Part shown: one piece after another, positions 29,755 to 37,071 of the stretch | How the letters are laid out: every line of letters starts with the position of its first letter | Position numbering within the stretch: the first letter of the stretch is position 1 | Assembly: GCA_041653315.1 (NCBI GenBank) | Contig: JBAZFO010000011.1 | Location: 1 to 37,138 of the forward strand | Direction of reading: 5' to 3' | Origin: Candidatus Micrarchaeia archaeon | Lineage (GTDB): Archaea > Micrarchaeota > Micrarchaeia > Anstonellales > JAHKLY01 | Length of the DNA stretch: 37,138 bases | Position numbers and translations under genes: made by a program | The notes under the pieces: generated by a model | What the model was told of the DNA's origin: nothing | Database searches by the model: none | Seen by the model: only the letters and a program-made list of their open reading frames with translations

Positions 29755-30089
29755 TTCTCCACCTCCGGCAGAGCGGGCAAGGGGAGCCAGTAGACATAGC
29801 CCTTTTGTGTAAATTCATCTCTCATCTTCTGCGTCTGCTTTTTTGCCAATGACCAACCCGCTTGCTCTATCAATTCTCCGCTTTCGTTTTCTCCAACGCA
29901 TATAGTTAATCCGTCACTTTCCACAGGCACCCTGTCAGCCGTCCGAATCCAGACGGGGACGGCGGCGAGTTCCAAAGCCTGGATAATGTCATATACAAGC
30001 GTACCAGAAACAAGCGTTGATGCACCCGTGCTTTGGATATGCCATTGCATAACCCTGTCAATCAATTTCTGGGTTTCTTCCCTGTTCAT
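29751..30089 (-). CDS. DUF551-like phage protein (112 aa)
   Basis: The start at ATG 30087-30089 has AAGGAGGG upstream and ATGA overlap with the previous stop. The N-terminal half is helical (NREETQKLIDRVMQWHIQS). The C-terminal half has WIRTADRVPVESDG, a short strand (TICVGENESGEL), and the ending VYWLPLPALPE. 'W(I)xxxDRxP...V..W.PLP..P' is the DUF551 pattern found in many phages. The biochemical role of that domain is not known to me. Confidence 0.7.
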   Translation of the reverse strand: MNREETQKLIDRVMQWHIQSTGASTLVSGTLVYDIIQALELAAVPVWIRTADRVPVESDGLTICVGENESGELIEQAGWSLAKKQTQKMRDEFTQKGYVYWLPLPALPEVEK

Positions 30090-30664
30090 GCGTCCCTCCT
30101 TAATCCCATAGCGGTGTCCCACTCGTCCCAGACTAATTCTGCTTCGGTTGAATTACCGCCATTCATGTCACAAGCAGAACAGAGGATGTGATACCATCCG
30201 TAACTGTCATGCTCCAATTTTGCCTTGTTCCCGCACCCGCACAGTGCGTGTCCGTGTTCGTCCACCTTGGGCTTTTGTGTTGGGTGATAGATTTCAAGGT
30301 TTTCAAACTTCAGATGCGCAATCCTCTCAATCGCATCATTCGGTGTATGCCCGTCCCATTTCGGCGCTTTTTCCAATTCACGGCAATCAAACAATCCCCA
30401 ATACGGCTCAATGTCATAATGGTATGTCGCTTGCCCTTTCGGGGTTTCAATGCCAACGATAAACATCCCGTCATACATCGTGCCATCGTCATGCTGTTTG
30501 GATTTCCATGAGCGAGCCTGAAACAAATTGACAATCACGCTGAACAGCAACGCCCGGTGATGGTACAATTCGTTGAATGTATGGTATCCGTCCGATGTTT
30601 CGCCGTTTACAGCCTTGGGCGGCGAGGGCGGCGAGGGCGGTTTGAAACGCTTCCCGCCAATCAT
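30086..30664 (-). CDS. Conserved phage protein with Lar-like zinc domain (192 aa)
   Basis: The N-terminus has a Pro/Ser tract (FKPPSPPSPPKAVNG) from a short DNA repeat. Residues 25-130 match a widespread phage protein: GYHTFNELYHHRALLF, KSKQHDDGTMYDGMFIVG, ATYHYDIEPYWGLFDC and PKWDGHTPNDAIERI. The C-terminal 45 residues have CGCGNKAKLEHDS, LCSACDMNGG and TEAELVWDEWDTA, the pattern of Lar-type restriction-alleviation zinc domains. The N-terminal part is uncharacterised. The start ATG overlaps the stop of a 25-residue ORF. Confidence 0.7.
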   Translation of the reverse strand: MIGGKRFKPPSPPSPPKAVNGETSDGYHTFNELYHHRALLFSVIVNLFQARSWKSKQHDDGTMYDGMFIVGIETPKGQATYHYDIEPYWGLFDCRELEKAPKWDGHTPNDAIERIAHLKFENLEIYHPTQKPKVDEHGHALCGCGNKAKLEHDSYGWYHILCSACDMNGGNSTEAELVWDEWDTAMGLRRDA

Positions 30665-30738
30665 CTTCCAAAAAGTGTTTGTCTATCAGGTAATTCAGCA
30701 CCTTCGCCGATCTTCTTTTTGCGCACCCTCGGTTTCAT
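30661..30738 (-). CDS. Possible tiny ORF (25 aa)
   Basis: MKPRVRKKKIGEGAELPDRQ, then TLFGR. It starts after GAAGGGGGAAAAGGC, a fair ribosome site, and stops within an ATGA overlap with the next gene, so it may be a leader peptide coupled to it. Very short and basic; may not be a functional protein. Confidence 0.4.
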   Translation of the reverse strand: MKPRVRKKKIGEGAELPDRQTLFGR

Positions 30739-30764
30739 GCCTTTTCCCCCTTCGTCAGCTTGAT

Positions 30765-30881
30765 TTATTTCTCCAACTCAATCGGCTGCACTACCGTAAT
30801 CGTCCCGTCCATTTCCACAATCGGGTAATCGTAGGTGGGTTTATCCGTGTAGATGCGGTGCGGGTTCAGGTAGTCAATCAT
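30765..30881 (-). CDS. Small ORF (38 aa)
   Basis: MIDYLNPHRIYTDKPTYDYP, then IVEMDGTITVVQPIELEK. It starts within the last codons of the Xre-type regulator (ATGATTGA overlap), the coupling style of this operon, and encodes a beta-hairpin-like peptide. No known family. Confidence 0.55.
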   Translation of the reverse strand: MIDYLNPHRIYTDKPTYDYPIVEMDGTITVVQPIELEK

Positions 30882-31107
30882 GCCCCGTCACCAGCCTGTC
30901 CAGTGTCACGCCCAGGTTTTGGGACATCGCCAGGGCCGCAGGCAGGGAAGGCATAATCTTGCCGCTTATCCACTTTGAGCAATGGAATCTGTCTACCCCC
31001 ATCAGCCCCGCAAGCTGTGAGCCGTTTATGCCGTTTAGTTCCAGGTTGTCCCTGATTTGGTTCGTCAGGTTCGCCTTGACAATCGCTTCTGCTTCCTGTC
31101 GGTTCAT
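30874..31107 (-). CDS. Xre-family helix-turn-helix protein (77 aa)
   Basis: Residues 15-70 form a helix-turn-helix: QIRDNLELNGINGSQLAGLM, GVDRFHCSKWISGKIMPSLP, then ALAMSQNLGVTLDRLV. The recognition helix is CSKWISGK. Such small single-domain proteins act as repressors or modulators in phages. It is embedded in the early operon, with ATGA coupling to the replication gene and GGAGGGA before its ATG, not facing a divergent promoter, so an auxiliary role is more likely than a master repressor. Confidence 0.8.
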   Translation of the reverse strand: MNRQEAEAIVKANLTNQIRDNLELNGINGSQLAGLMGVDRFHCSKWISGKIMPSLPAALAMSQNLGVTLDRLVTGHD

Positions 31108-31943
31108 AGAGTTCCCTCCTTCAGTTCTCTGGCTTCTGCCAGCAGGTCAATGCCGGTTTCGTACATCCCCGGCTGTTCCGGCCCCTGGTCATAGTCCTGG
31201 AAGGCGTTCTTGCGCTTCGGCCCTGCTCCATCAACGCCCCACTTGCCCCGGGCGCATTGCCGTATCTTCAGGTTCCAGTCCTTCCACTTGTTCTTGTTCC
31301 CGTTCCCCTGCGCTGATTCGTCCAGGTACTTAATGCAGCGCGCCAGTTCCGTTTCCCCCAGGTCTGCCAGCAGGCGGGTATGTTCCTCGTCCGTTAACCT
31401 GACCCAGCCGTATTCTCCGTGTTTACGGTGAGGGGGCGTGGGCCTCTTACGTTTATCTTCTTCTGGTTCTTTATCTGGTTCTGGTTCTAGTTCTAGTTCT
31501 GCTGAGCTAACATTAGCTTTACTGTTAGATTTACTGTTAACTTTACCGCTTGTTATCAGCCTTTGCTTCTCGCGGTATCCCTCCATGTATTTCCTCATGT
31601 ATTCATTCTTTTGTTCAAGTTTATCAAGGCTTTGATGTTTGCCCCATTTCGGTATAGTCAAGGTGGCGTTGATAATCTCAACCATGCCGAATTTTTCAAA
31701 GGTGGTAAGCGCAAGTCGGACAATCTGCAAAGGCATTCTGAAAATTGCCGCAAACATTTCTTCTGTATAGGGTATCTTTTCGTTAATGATGAACACTCCT
31801 GAATTGTTTTGTTTCCCGGCAAGGCATAGCAACTTGAACCATACCGTTACAACCGCATAGCCTTCGGGCATTTGCTCAATCAACAGAATCTTTTCATCAT
31901 CGAAAATGTCAACGGCAATCTTAATCCATTTCACATCTGCCAT
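31104..31943 (-). CDS. Replication initiation protein, phage replisome organiser-like
   Basis: A 279-residue protein. Residues 1-115 are the replisome-organiser N-terminal domain, a winged helix typical of Bacillota phages: WIKIAVDIFDDEKILLIEQM, VTVWFKLLCLAGKQN, PYTEEMFAAIFRMP and FEKFGMVEII. A low-complexity linker follows (NSKSNSKANVSS, ELELEPEPDKEPEE), encoded by imperfect 6-base repeats in the DNA. The C-terminal part has TDEEHTRLLADLG, LDESAQGNGNKNKWKDWNL and IRQCARGKWG, as in DnaD-like initiators. The protein would bind the phage origin and load host helicase. No separate DnaC-like loader is visible. Confidence 0.8.
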   Translation of the reverse strand: MADVKWIKIAVDIFDDEKILLIEQMPEGYAVVTVWFKLLCLAGKQNNSGVFIINEKIPYTEEMFAAIFRMPLQIVRLALTTFEKFGMVEIINATLTIPKWGKHQSLDKLEQKNEYMRKYMEGYREKQRLITSGKVNSKSNSKANVSSAELELEPEPDKEPEEDKRKRPTPPHRKHGEYGWVRLTDEEHTRLLADLGETELARCIKYLDESAQGNGNKNKWKDWNLKIRQCARGKWGVDGAGPKRKNAFQDYDQGPEQPGMYETGIDLLAEARELKEGTL

Positions 31944-31944
31944 A

Positions 31945-32172
31945 TCAGACCTCTCGCCCCGCTTCTTCCGTCAGCCCTCTTTCCAGCCTGGATGCATGGC
32001 GCTTGGAATACAGGGTTTGTGTTGTCGGCTTCACTTCCGAAAGGTCCTCGCTGGTCTGTTTAATCATGTAGGCGCGTACTTCCTCAATGGTGATACCGCA
32101 TATGGCGGCGATGTCCTCATAGCTATCGCCAGCAATGTAGTGATTCAGGAGCGTATTCTCGTGTTTGCTCAT
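31945..32172 (-). CDS. Small HTH-like protein (75 aa)
   Basis: Residues 10-40, HYIAGDSYEDIAAICGITIE plus EVRAYMIKQ, look like a sigma-region-4-type or resolvase-type helix-turn-helix. The C-terminus is basic (KRHASRLERG). It overlaps its upstream neighbour by ATGA and stops one base before the replication gene. It may regulate or assist replication; no further assignment. Confidence 0.6.
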   Translation of the reverse strand: MSKHENTLLNHYIAGDSYEDIAAICGITIEEVRAYMIKQTSEDLSEVKPTTQTLYSKRHASRLERGLTEEAGREV

Positions 32173-32468
32173 GATGCCACCTGCTTGTATTCCCTAAGCT
32201 GGCCATCATCTGTAATTTCAATTTGGCCGGGAATGGGCGGCTCAGGGGAAGGCTTATTGTCATTCGTCTTTTTGTTTACATCGTGCATATCAAGAATATC
32301 GCTGACCTCAACGCAGAACAGGTCGACAGCATCGTTTACGCTCATGTTCTTATAGCATTCGTCACACACGATACAATCTCCGCTGTCTATATCCCAATAC
32401 TCTGCGTCATCTGGGACTTGCTCGCCGCACATACAGCATTCCGGAGAGGGCTTTACTCTGTCTGTCAT
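32169..32468 (-). CDS. Zinc-ribbon-like protein (99 aa)
   Basis: N-terminal CxxC pairs in ECCMCGEQVP and CIVCDECYKN (residues 11-15 and 32-38) suggest a zinc ribbon, followed by an acidic helix (DAVDLFCVEVSDILDMHDV) and a Pro-rich tail. Coupled to both neighbours by ATGA-type overlaps. Unknown function. Confidence 0.6.
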   Translation of the reverse strand: MTDRVKPSPECCMCGEQVPDDAEYWDIDSGDCIVCDECYKNMSVNDAVDLFCVEVSDILDMHDVNKKTNDNKPSPEPPIPGQIEITDDGQLREYKQVAS

Positions 32469-32722
32469 AGCTGTGTACCCGTGACAAGTTGTTCTTCAGA
32501 GATACCAGCCTTGCGCAATTCGTCAATCCAAATGGCTTTTACTTCTTCGGAGCAATGCGCCATTGCGTCACTCCATTTAGCGGGACGGTCATGCTCCATT
32601 TGAAACTTTACTTGATAATAAAGAGACTGAGCGTTGTGCGGCATTTCGGGCGCGTGGACTACGGCGCACTCCGGGCAGGTTCCCTTTTTGGCCGGCATCA
32701 GCATCATTTTCCCGTCTGTCAT
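32465..32722 (-). CDS. Conserved small phage protein (85 aa)
   Basis: The start at the second of two close ATGs (32720-32722) gives proper spacing after AAAGGAGG. It contains CPECAVVHAPEMPHNAQSLY, then YQVKFQMEHDRPAKWSDAMA and HCSEEVKAIWIDELRKAG. The PHNxxSLYYQ...GR/RxPxWxDAMxHC pattern recurs in many Bacillota phage early regions next to RecT/YqaJ. Function is unknown; two Cys and several His could bind metal. Confidence 0.7.
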   Translation of the reverse strand: MTDGKMMLMPAKKGTCPECAVVHAPEMPHNAQSLYYQVKFQMEHDRPAKWSDAMAHCSEEVKAIWIDELRKAGISEEQLVTGTQL

Positions 32723-32834
32723 GGTCATCCTCCTTTATTCATTAAGGCCCCGTAGCTGACCCTTTTATGGTTTATCCCCTGGAAAAATCAGCGTAGCCAT
32801 GCGCTTGAAAAACAGGGGGCCACAGGACAGCGCC

Positions 32835-32854
32835 AATGAGAGGTGTTACTCATT
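32835..32854. other. Weak hairpin in the 130-base gap before the small conserved gene
   Basis: AATGAG (32835-32840) and CTCATT (32849-32854) form a 6-bp stem with an 8-nt loop, overlapping the stop codon of the upstream gene on the minus strand. The gap 32723-32852 has no ORF I can support. No U-tract follows, so termination is doubtful. Confidence 0.25.
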
Positions 32855-33104
32855 AGGTTACGGTTGTACCGTCAGGGCCGTCATACTTAGATTGAACCGC
32901 CTTGTATACCTTGCATTGCTTGAAGTCCCAGGTTGCGCAGTATTTCAGGAAGAAGCGGTCAGAATCAGGGCGCCTGCGAAAGACGAGTTTTACAGACAGA
33001 GCCGGTTCCTCCGGGGCCTCGCAGGTGATATAGACCACCTGATACCCTCGAAAGAAAGGGCATTTTGCGTCGCCCGCAGCGCGTCCTGACCCTGCGCCTG
33101 GCAT
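32853..33104 (-). CDS. Cys-rich small phage protein (83 aa)
   Basis: After a short Gly/Ala-rich start come CPFFRGYQVVYITCEAPEE, FLKYCATWDFKQCKVYKAV and a charged end. The CPFF...C...YC...xxxCxxY spacing recurs in small phage proteins beside RecT and probably binds zinc. The start ATG follows RecT by only 3 nt and has a poor ribosome site, so an internal start is possible. Confidence 0.65.
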   Translation of the reverse strand: MPGAGSGRAAGDAKCPFFRGYQVVYITCEAPEEPALSVKLVFRRRPDSDRFFLKYCATWDFKQCKVYKAVQSKYDGPDGTTVT

Positions 33105-33107
33105 TGG

Positions 33108-34028
33108 TTAGGTTAAAGTTGCGTCTGTCAGGAGGGAAACAGGGGTTATCTCGCCGGTTTCAGCGTCCACGCTCCCATCTGCCTGGATAGGCGGCGGCGG
33201 GAACGGCGTATCATCCACAATGGCGGCATCGGCAGCGTCAGCGTTCTCATAGTTGACCGCGTTCTGCATTTCGATGGACATAATGCCCCACTTGGACAGG
33301 AGCGCCTTCAGGACGGTTTTCTGGAACATTTCGTCCCTGAATTTGGACCAGATTTCATTCCCGTGTTTGAAGGAATCAGAGAAGGTCTGCGCGTGTTTCA
33401 GCGCCTTCTCCAAGCTCCAATACAGGGTCTTGCTGAACCCGTTGACGGTCCGGATATAGGCGAAATACCCAATGACAACATCGGATGTAGGCTCTCCGGA
33501 TATGTCAATATCTCCGCTGATTTTGTCGATGACCTTCAGCTCGCCCTCATAGACGTTTCCCGCGTTAATTGAAGCGTAGGCCCCTGTGCGCTGTGCAAGC
33601 TGAACGTAGCCTTTTGTCCCTATCTGAAAGACAGGGGTCATAACGCCCTTCACGCGCCGGGGAATCACCCACGCAAAGCCCAGGCTCTTTTCAATGGGCA
33701 ACTTGAGGACAGCGGCCTTGACCGCTTCCTTGTACACGGCCTGCGGGTCGCATTGCTGAAGATAGGTATCAGACGAGTACAGGGTAATCAGGGAAGCGAT
33801 AAAGCTCCCGGCATTTTCTTTGAGGACGCTTTCAAGCTGCTTCTTGACGCTTGCCATGCTCACGATTTCGCGCATGATGTTGGTCTTGCTCTTGGCGGCT
33901 TCAGCGGCCTTTGCGTTGGTATCCGTGGCCTGCTGAATCACGCTGGTATTCTTAAGGGGAACAGGGGCCGATTCCGGCTTCGCTTTGTTCTTGGGTTCCG
34001 AAAAGGTATTCTGATAGTTCTCTGTCAT
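33108..34028 (-). CDS. recT: RecT-family single-strand annealing protein
   Basis: A 306-residue protein. Residues 55-250 hold the RecT core: SFIASLITLYSSDTYLQQCD, PQAVYKEAVKAAVLKLPIEK, LGFAWVIPRRVKGVMTPVFQ, IGTKGYVQLAQRTGAYASIN and DEMFQKTVLKALLSKWGIMS. The C-terminus is acidic and Pro-rich (DDTPFPPPPIQADGSVDAET). It anneals complementary single strands made by the YqaJ-type exonuclease two genes upstream. The ribosome site AAAGAGG lies before the ATG. The two proteins form a Red-like recombination pair; the prp gene lies between them. Confidence 0.92.
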   Translation of the reverse strand: MTENYQNTFSEPKNKAKPESAPVPLKNTSVIQQATDTNAKAAEAAKSKTNIMREIVSMASVKKQLESVLKENAGSFIASLITLYSSDTYLQQCDPQAVYKEAVKAAVLKLPIEKSLGFAWVIPRRVKGVMTPVFQIGTKGYVQLAQRTGAYASINAGNVYEGELKVIDKISGDIDISGEPTSDVVIGYFAYIRTVNGFSKTLYWSLEKALKHAQTFSDSFKHGNEIWSKFRDEMFQKTVLKALLSKWGIMSIEMQNAVNYENADAADAAIVDDTPFPPPPIQADGSVDAETGEITPVSLLTDATLT

Positions 34029-34046
34029 TGTGGTAACCTCTTTCTT

Positions 34047-34358
34047 TTATTTAATCAGTTGTACATTTGCGGGGTAGGCTTCCAGCAGGTCCTTCGCGCC
34101 TTGCATGAACACATCGAGGATGACTTTGGCATCGTGGTTCAGGTCATGAGGGTTAACAAAAACCCACATACGCCCATCAGCCTGGTCGAAAACCGGCTTA
34201 ACCTTTGCCACAGATTCAAGCGCGTTGGCGCAGGTGATGGCCAGGAAGGATACGGCGGCGCATACCAGGTCATTTCCTATCGTTCCCGCCCCGGCATGAC
34301 CGACCACATCAAAGCCCGAATACTGGCCGTCAATGGTCAATGCTTGAATTGTGGTCAT
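34047..34358 (-). CDS. prp: Prp-family cysteine protease (L27/capsid leader protease)
   Basis: A 103-residue protein, the usual Prp length. The start (ATG 34356-34358) overlaps the YqaJ stop as ATGA. Signature: FDVVGHAGAGTIGNDLVCAA, with catalytic His21 and Cys33; their 12-residue spacing is that of Staphylococcus aureus Prp (His22, Cys34). Prp removes the N-terminal leader of ribosomal protein L27 in Bacillota and processes capsid and scaffold of phage 80alpha. This phage's scaffold and capsid have matching leaders (LVLQLFA, LNLQLFA), so its own Prp is likely their protease. Alternatively, it may act on host L27. Confidence 0.88.
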   Translation of the reverse strand: MTTIQALTIDGQYSGFDVVGHAGAGTIGNDLVCAAVSFLAITCANALESVAKVKPVFDQADGRMWVFVNPHDLNHDAKVILDVFMQGAKDLLEAYPANVQLIK

Positions 34359-35305
34359 GCCTGCGCCTTGTTCTTCTTGGCCCTGAACGTCCGGTAGGTG
34401 CTGGTCTTGACGCAATCGCCAAATGCCTGGGGGTACGCCCTTAGTAACTTGTCCTTGTCAATCGTCGTGCGTTCTTGCGGCAAATATGACGCGCTCCATG
34501 TCTGCGCCTGCGCCCTTGCTTTGTCGCCCATTTTGGCAATGATTTGTTGCTTCAGCTCGTCTTTATCTTCCTCATAGGATTTAATGATTCCGCTGATGCG
34601 CTCGTATTCTTCAAACAGCGGGTCGGTATCTGGAATCAGGGCAACGTCATCGATAAAGAGTTTGTTATCCAGTACAGCCATCGCGGATTCAGAACCATCC
34701 GGGGCGGGAGGGATTTTTGGTATGATGTGCTGCTCCCAGAAGTCACGCTCTGCGCTCATCAGGGCTTCAATTTCTTTCTCGTCACGGTCTATAACGAAGG
34801 TGTAAAAGGCTGTGTTGAGGACCAGGACGGCAAGATAGGCTCTTTCGTACCCGCTTATGGCAAGGTAGTGTTGGCATTGACAGTAGTATTGCGGGGGAAT
34901 CTCTCCGTTTTTGAAGTCTGTTTTGTTCCAGGCTGATGTAGTTTTCACTTCTAATAAAGCAGGCTCTCCCACTACTTTGCGGTCAAGATTTGCCAACCCC
35001 CACTGGTATTTTTCATTGAAAAGAACTGCATTTACCCGCTGCACCTTCTTTCCGGTGGCCTCTGACCATCGCCCTGCAACATAATCTTCCAGTTCGCGCC
35101 CTTCCCTCATGGCTTCTGAATCTTCCTTCTCCGGCATCAGGCCCATCTTGTCGGCGTAAAGATAGAGTTTGCTTGAGAAAGGGTTTAACCCAACCACTGT
35201 AGCCGCGTCGGACCCCCCCAACCCCTTACGGCGCAACTCCAACCATCCATCCCGGTCATCCGGGTCATAAGGTATGCGAATTACCTTTGATTTTATTTCA
35301 GACAT
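34355..35305 (-). CDS. YqaJ-family phage exonuclease (alkaline-exonuclease-like)
   Basis: A 316-residue protein. I choose the ATG at 35303-35305, preceded by AAGAAGGGG; the open frame extends 45 codons further into the HNH gene but without support. Family features: WLELRRKGLGGSDAATVVGL, GRELEDYVAGRW (Glu71-Glu73), GLANLDRKV (Asp108), LLEVKTT (Glu119-Val-Lys121) and PPQYYCQCQHYLAI (Gln139). These are the metal-binding residues of the PD-(D/E)XK nuclease. A C-terminal coiled coil follows (EEYERISGIIKSYEEDKDEL). It resects DNA ends for RecT. Confidence 0.9.
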   Translation of the reverse strand: MSEIKSKVIRIPYDPDDRDGWLELRRKGLGGSDAATVVGLNPFSSKLYLYADKMGLMPEKEDSEAMREGRELEDYVAGRWSEATGKKVQRVNAVLFNEKYQWGLANLDRKVVGEPALLEVKTTSAWNKTDFKNGEIPPQYYCQCQHYLAISGYERAYLAVLVLNTAFYTFVIDRDEKEIEALMSAERDFWEQHIIPKIPPAPDGSESAMAVLDNKLFIDDVALIPDTDPLFEEYERISGIIKSYEEDKDELKQQIIAKMGDKARAQAQTWSASYLPQERTTIDKDKLLRAYPQAFGDCVKTSTYRTFRAKKNKAQA

Positions 35306-35756
35306 TTTGCACCCCTTCTTTGATGTGTTTCCACCTAGCTCCGGAACGAATTTTGTATATCGCTTGTGGTTTAACCCCATACTTCGGGGCAATGTCTTTC
35401 GGGGCTTCGTTTGATTTTCGTATTGCAATAACGTCATCAACCGTCAGTTTAGACCCTCCGTTTTTCTCCCCTTTGTTGTTCCTCCCTTTGTTTTTACAGT
35501 CGAGCGAATTGTCTTTGTCTGTACCGGGGAAAAGATGATTGGGGTTGCAGCAAATAGGGTTGTCGCAATGATGTAGAATGTGTTTCCCTTGCGGTATTTC
35601 TCCAATGTAAATTTCATATGCCAAGCGATGCACATACTGGGGATGCCCGTAAACGCTCATCTGTGCGTACCCGTTTTTGTTTTTTCCGCCAGTCCAATTC
35701 CAACATCCATCAGTCTTTTCTAACTTCGCTTCAAACCGTTCCAGCAAGGTTTTCAT
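35298..35756 (-). CDS. HNH homing endonuclease
   Basis: A 152-residue protein. N-terminal half: FEAKLEKTDGCWNWTGGKNK, then VHRLAYEIYIGEIPQGKHIL, HHCDNPICCNPNHLFPGT (HNH metal site) and DNSLDCKNKGR. C-terminal half: KLTVDDVIAIRKSNEAPKDI and YGVKPQAIYKIRSGARWKHI, a helix-turn-helix-like DNA-binding module. The last codons overlap the YqaJ start by 8 nt and the first overlap the preceding gene. The DNA is AT-rich compared with neighbours. A free-standing selfish endonuclease wedged between two phage genes. Confidence 0.88.
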   Translation of the reverse strand: MKTLLERFEAKLEKTDGCWNWTGGKNKNGYAQMSVYGHPQYVHRLAYEIYIGEIPQGKHILHHCDNPICCNPNHLFPGTDKDNSLDCKNKGRNNKGEKNGGSKLTVDDVIAIRKSNEAPKDIAPKYGVKPQAIYKIRSGARWKHIKEGVQNV

Positions 35757-36040
35757 TTCTTTCCCTCCTTGTCCATGAAGTCAAAAATCGCTTTCCAACC
35801 TATTGCTGAATCATGGTCTGCCGGTTTCTTCACCATGAAATACGGCTCCGGATACGTCCCGTCCTCAATGCCTTTCTTCATTGCGTCCATTTCAATGTCG
35901 AAAACTTCAACCTTCCCCGGCTTATGACCGCCCGCTTGGGCCGAACGGTCTGCAAAGGAGAACATGAGCTGGGCTATTGCCCTGTAAAGACTTGTTGTGT
36001 CGCCTTCTTTGTAGGTGGCGATGTATCCGCTTTCGTTCAT
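35753..36040 (-). CDS. Hypothetical early protein (95 aa)
   Basis: MNESGYIATYKEGDTTSLYR begins the protein, followed by AIAQLMFSFADRSAQAGGHK, then EVFDIEMDAMKKGIEDGTYP and AIGWKAIFDFMDKEGKK. Small alpha/beta protein coupled by ATGA to both neighbours. No family recognised. Confidence 0.6.
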   Translation of the reverse strand: MNESGYIATYKEGDTTSLYRAIAQLMFSFADRSAQAGGHKPGKVEVFDIEMDAMKKGIEDGTYPEPYFMVKKPADHDSAIGWKAIFDFMDKEGKK

Positions 36041-36342
36041 TTGCTCTTGCCCTTCTGCTCCTGCTCCATCCTCTGCAGCATCATTGCCTTCTCCGCTTCG
36101 TCAAAGGTGGATTCGATGATGTTCCGCAGCGCCGGCACGTCCTTTTCTTCCATGTTTGCGCACACCATCAGGATTGCCATCCGGACCGTCTGCCAGCGGG
36201 GGAGCTGCCCGACCATGTAGGGCCGGATTTCTTCTTCCTTGTTTTTCGCGCAGACGATTAAAGCTCCGTCACAGACAATCCTGTTCATGGCATCGGGATT
36301 TCCCAGTTCGTTGATGGTCACCTTGAACTTCTTGACTGACAT
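36037..36342 (-). CDS. Hypothetical early protein (101 aa)
   Basis: MSVKKFKVTINELGNPDAMN, then RIVCDGALIVCAKNKEEEIR, MVGQLPRWQTVRMAILMVCA and a charged helical C-terminus. The ribosome site AGGAGGT precedes the ATG. A beta-hairpin followed by helices. No family recognised. Confidence 0.6.
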   Translation of the reverse strand: MSVKKFKVTINELGNPDAMNRIVCDGALIVCAKNKEEEIRPYMVGQLPRWQTVRMAILMVCANMEEKDVPALRNIIESTFDEAEKAMMLQRMEQEQKGKSK

Positions 36343-36353
36343 TATTTGACCTC

Positions 36354-36794
36354 CTAATCTCTGCTTTTGTTCGGTAAAACAAACTCCACGCTGATAGGCA
36401 TTTTCCAGGTATCCACGGCAGCTTTTTCTACGGTTTCAAGGAATTGCGCTGCCATGTTCTGCTGGAATCTTTGCGTCCTAAGCTGGTGCAACAGTTCTGC
36501 CTTTAATGCGGGAGCGTGTTCCTTAACCATCTGCATAACAGCTTCCTTGACGGTATCCGTTACTACCCTCTTTGCCAGCCAATTCAGATAAGGCTCAGAA
36601 CGGTATTCATCGCGGGTAATCTTCCCGTCAGAATCCACCTTCTGATTGATGGTCCTGTCAATCGCCTGCCTGACCAGTTCAGCCGGGTCACCAAGCGATT
36701 TTACCAGCGCAGCGTTTACAATGTCCTGTACCGCTGCCTTGAGGAAGTTTTGGTCTATGTTTAGACCAACATCAACAATTTTTGTGCTTTCCAC
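36354..36794 (-). CDS. Hypothetical early protein (146 aa), GTG start
   Basis: Start GTG at 36792-36794, overlapping the stop of the preceding gene (TAGTG), with GGAGG 5 nt upstream; an in-frame ATG further upstream lies deep inside the neighbour and is less likely. Mostly helical: NFLKAAVQDIVNAALVKSLG, AELVRQAIDRTINQKV, DTVKEAVMQMVKEHAPALKA and TQRFQQNMAAQFLETVEKAA. No motif recognised. Confidence 0.6.
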   Translation of the reverse strand: MESTKIVDVGLNIDQNFLKAAVQDIVNAALVKSLGDPAELVRQAIDRTINQKVDSDGKITRDEYRSEPYLNWLAKRVVTDTVKEAVMQMVKEHAPALKAELLHQLRTQRFQQNMAAQFLETVEKAAVDTWKMPISVEFVLPNKSRD

Positions 36795-36967
36795 TATCCC
36801 CTCCACCCTTCTTTTTCGTAGTAGTGATTCGCCCGGTACTCCTGGTTTTCCAGGTACATGAGCCATTGAGCTTCCGTGATGCGGGCCATCTTCTTATGTT
36901 CCCTGGTCCGGTCCAGCCAGCGCAGGTAACGGGCCAGCAAGCGGTTCCTGGTGATGCGTCTTTTCAT
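36794..36967 (-). CDS. Small basic protein (57 aa)
   Basis: MKRRITRNRLLARYLRWLDR, then TREHKKMARITEAQWLMYLE and NQEYRANHYYEKEGWRG. It is Arg/Tyr-rich and helical. The ATG overlaps the stop of the upstream ORF (ATGA) and its stop overlaps the GTG of the next gene. No family recognised. Confidence 0.6.
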   Translation of the reverse strand: MKRRITRNRLLARYLRWLDRTREHKKMARITEAQWLMYLENQEYRANHYYEKEGWRG

Positions 36968-37071
36968 TTGTCACGCTCTCTTTCGTAAAGGTCATCGTAG
37001 AACTCGCTTAGGTCCTCCGGCTCGGCCTGTTCCGCTGGGTCATAGCCGGTAAAGATGGCGTTATCTGGCAT
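36964..37071 (-). CDS. Small acidic protein (35 aa)
   Basis: MPDNAIFTGYDPAEQAEPED, then LSEFYDDLYERERDK. It follows GAAAGGGTGA and ends in an ATGA overlap with the next gene. Too short for a family call; overlap and ribosome site support translation. Confidence 0.5.
   Translation of the reverse strand: MPDNAIFTGYDPAEQAEPEDLSEFYDDLYERERDK

Noticed and set aside
30489..30701. A 70-codon minus-strand frame overlapping the Lar-like gene
   Set aside because: It overlaps a conserved protein in another frame and has no own ribosome site; the conserved family pattern is in the 192-residue frame.
31480..31560. Short tandem repeats (GGTTCT-like, TTTACTGTTA-like)
   Set aside because: They encode the Glu/Pro and Lys/Ser/Asn linker of the replication protein; similar degenerate repeats are common in such linkers, and no origin-like iteron array is convincing.
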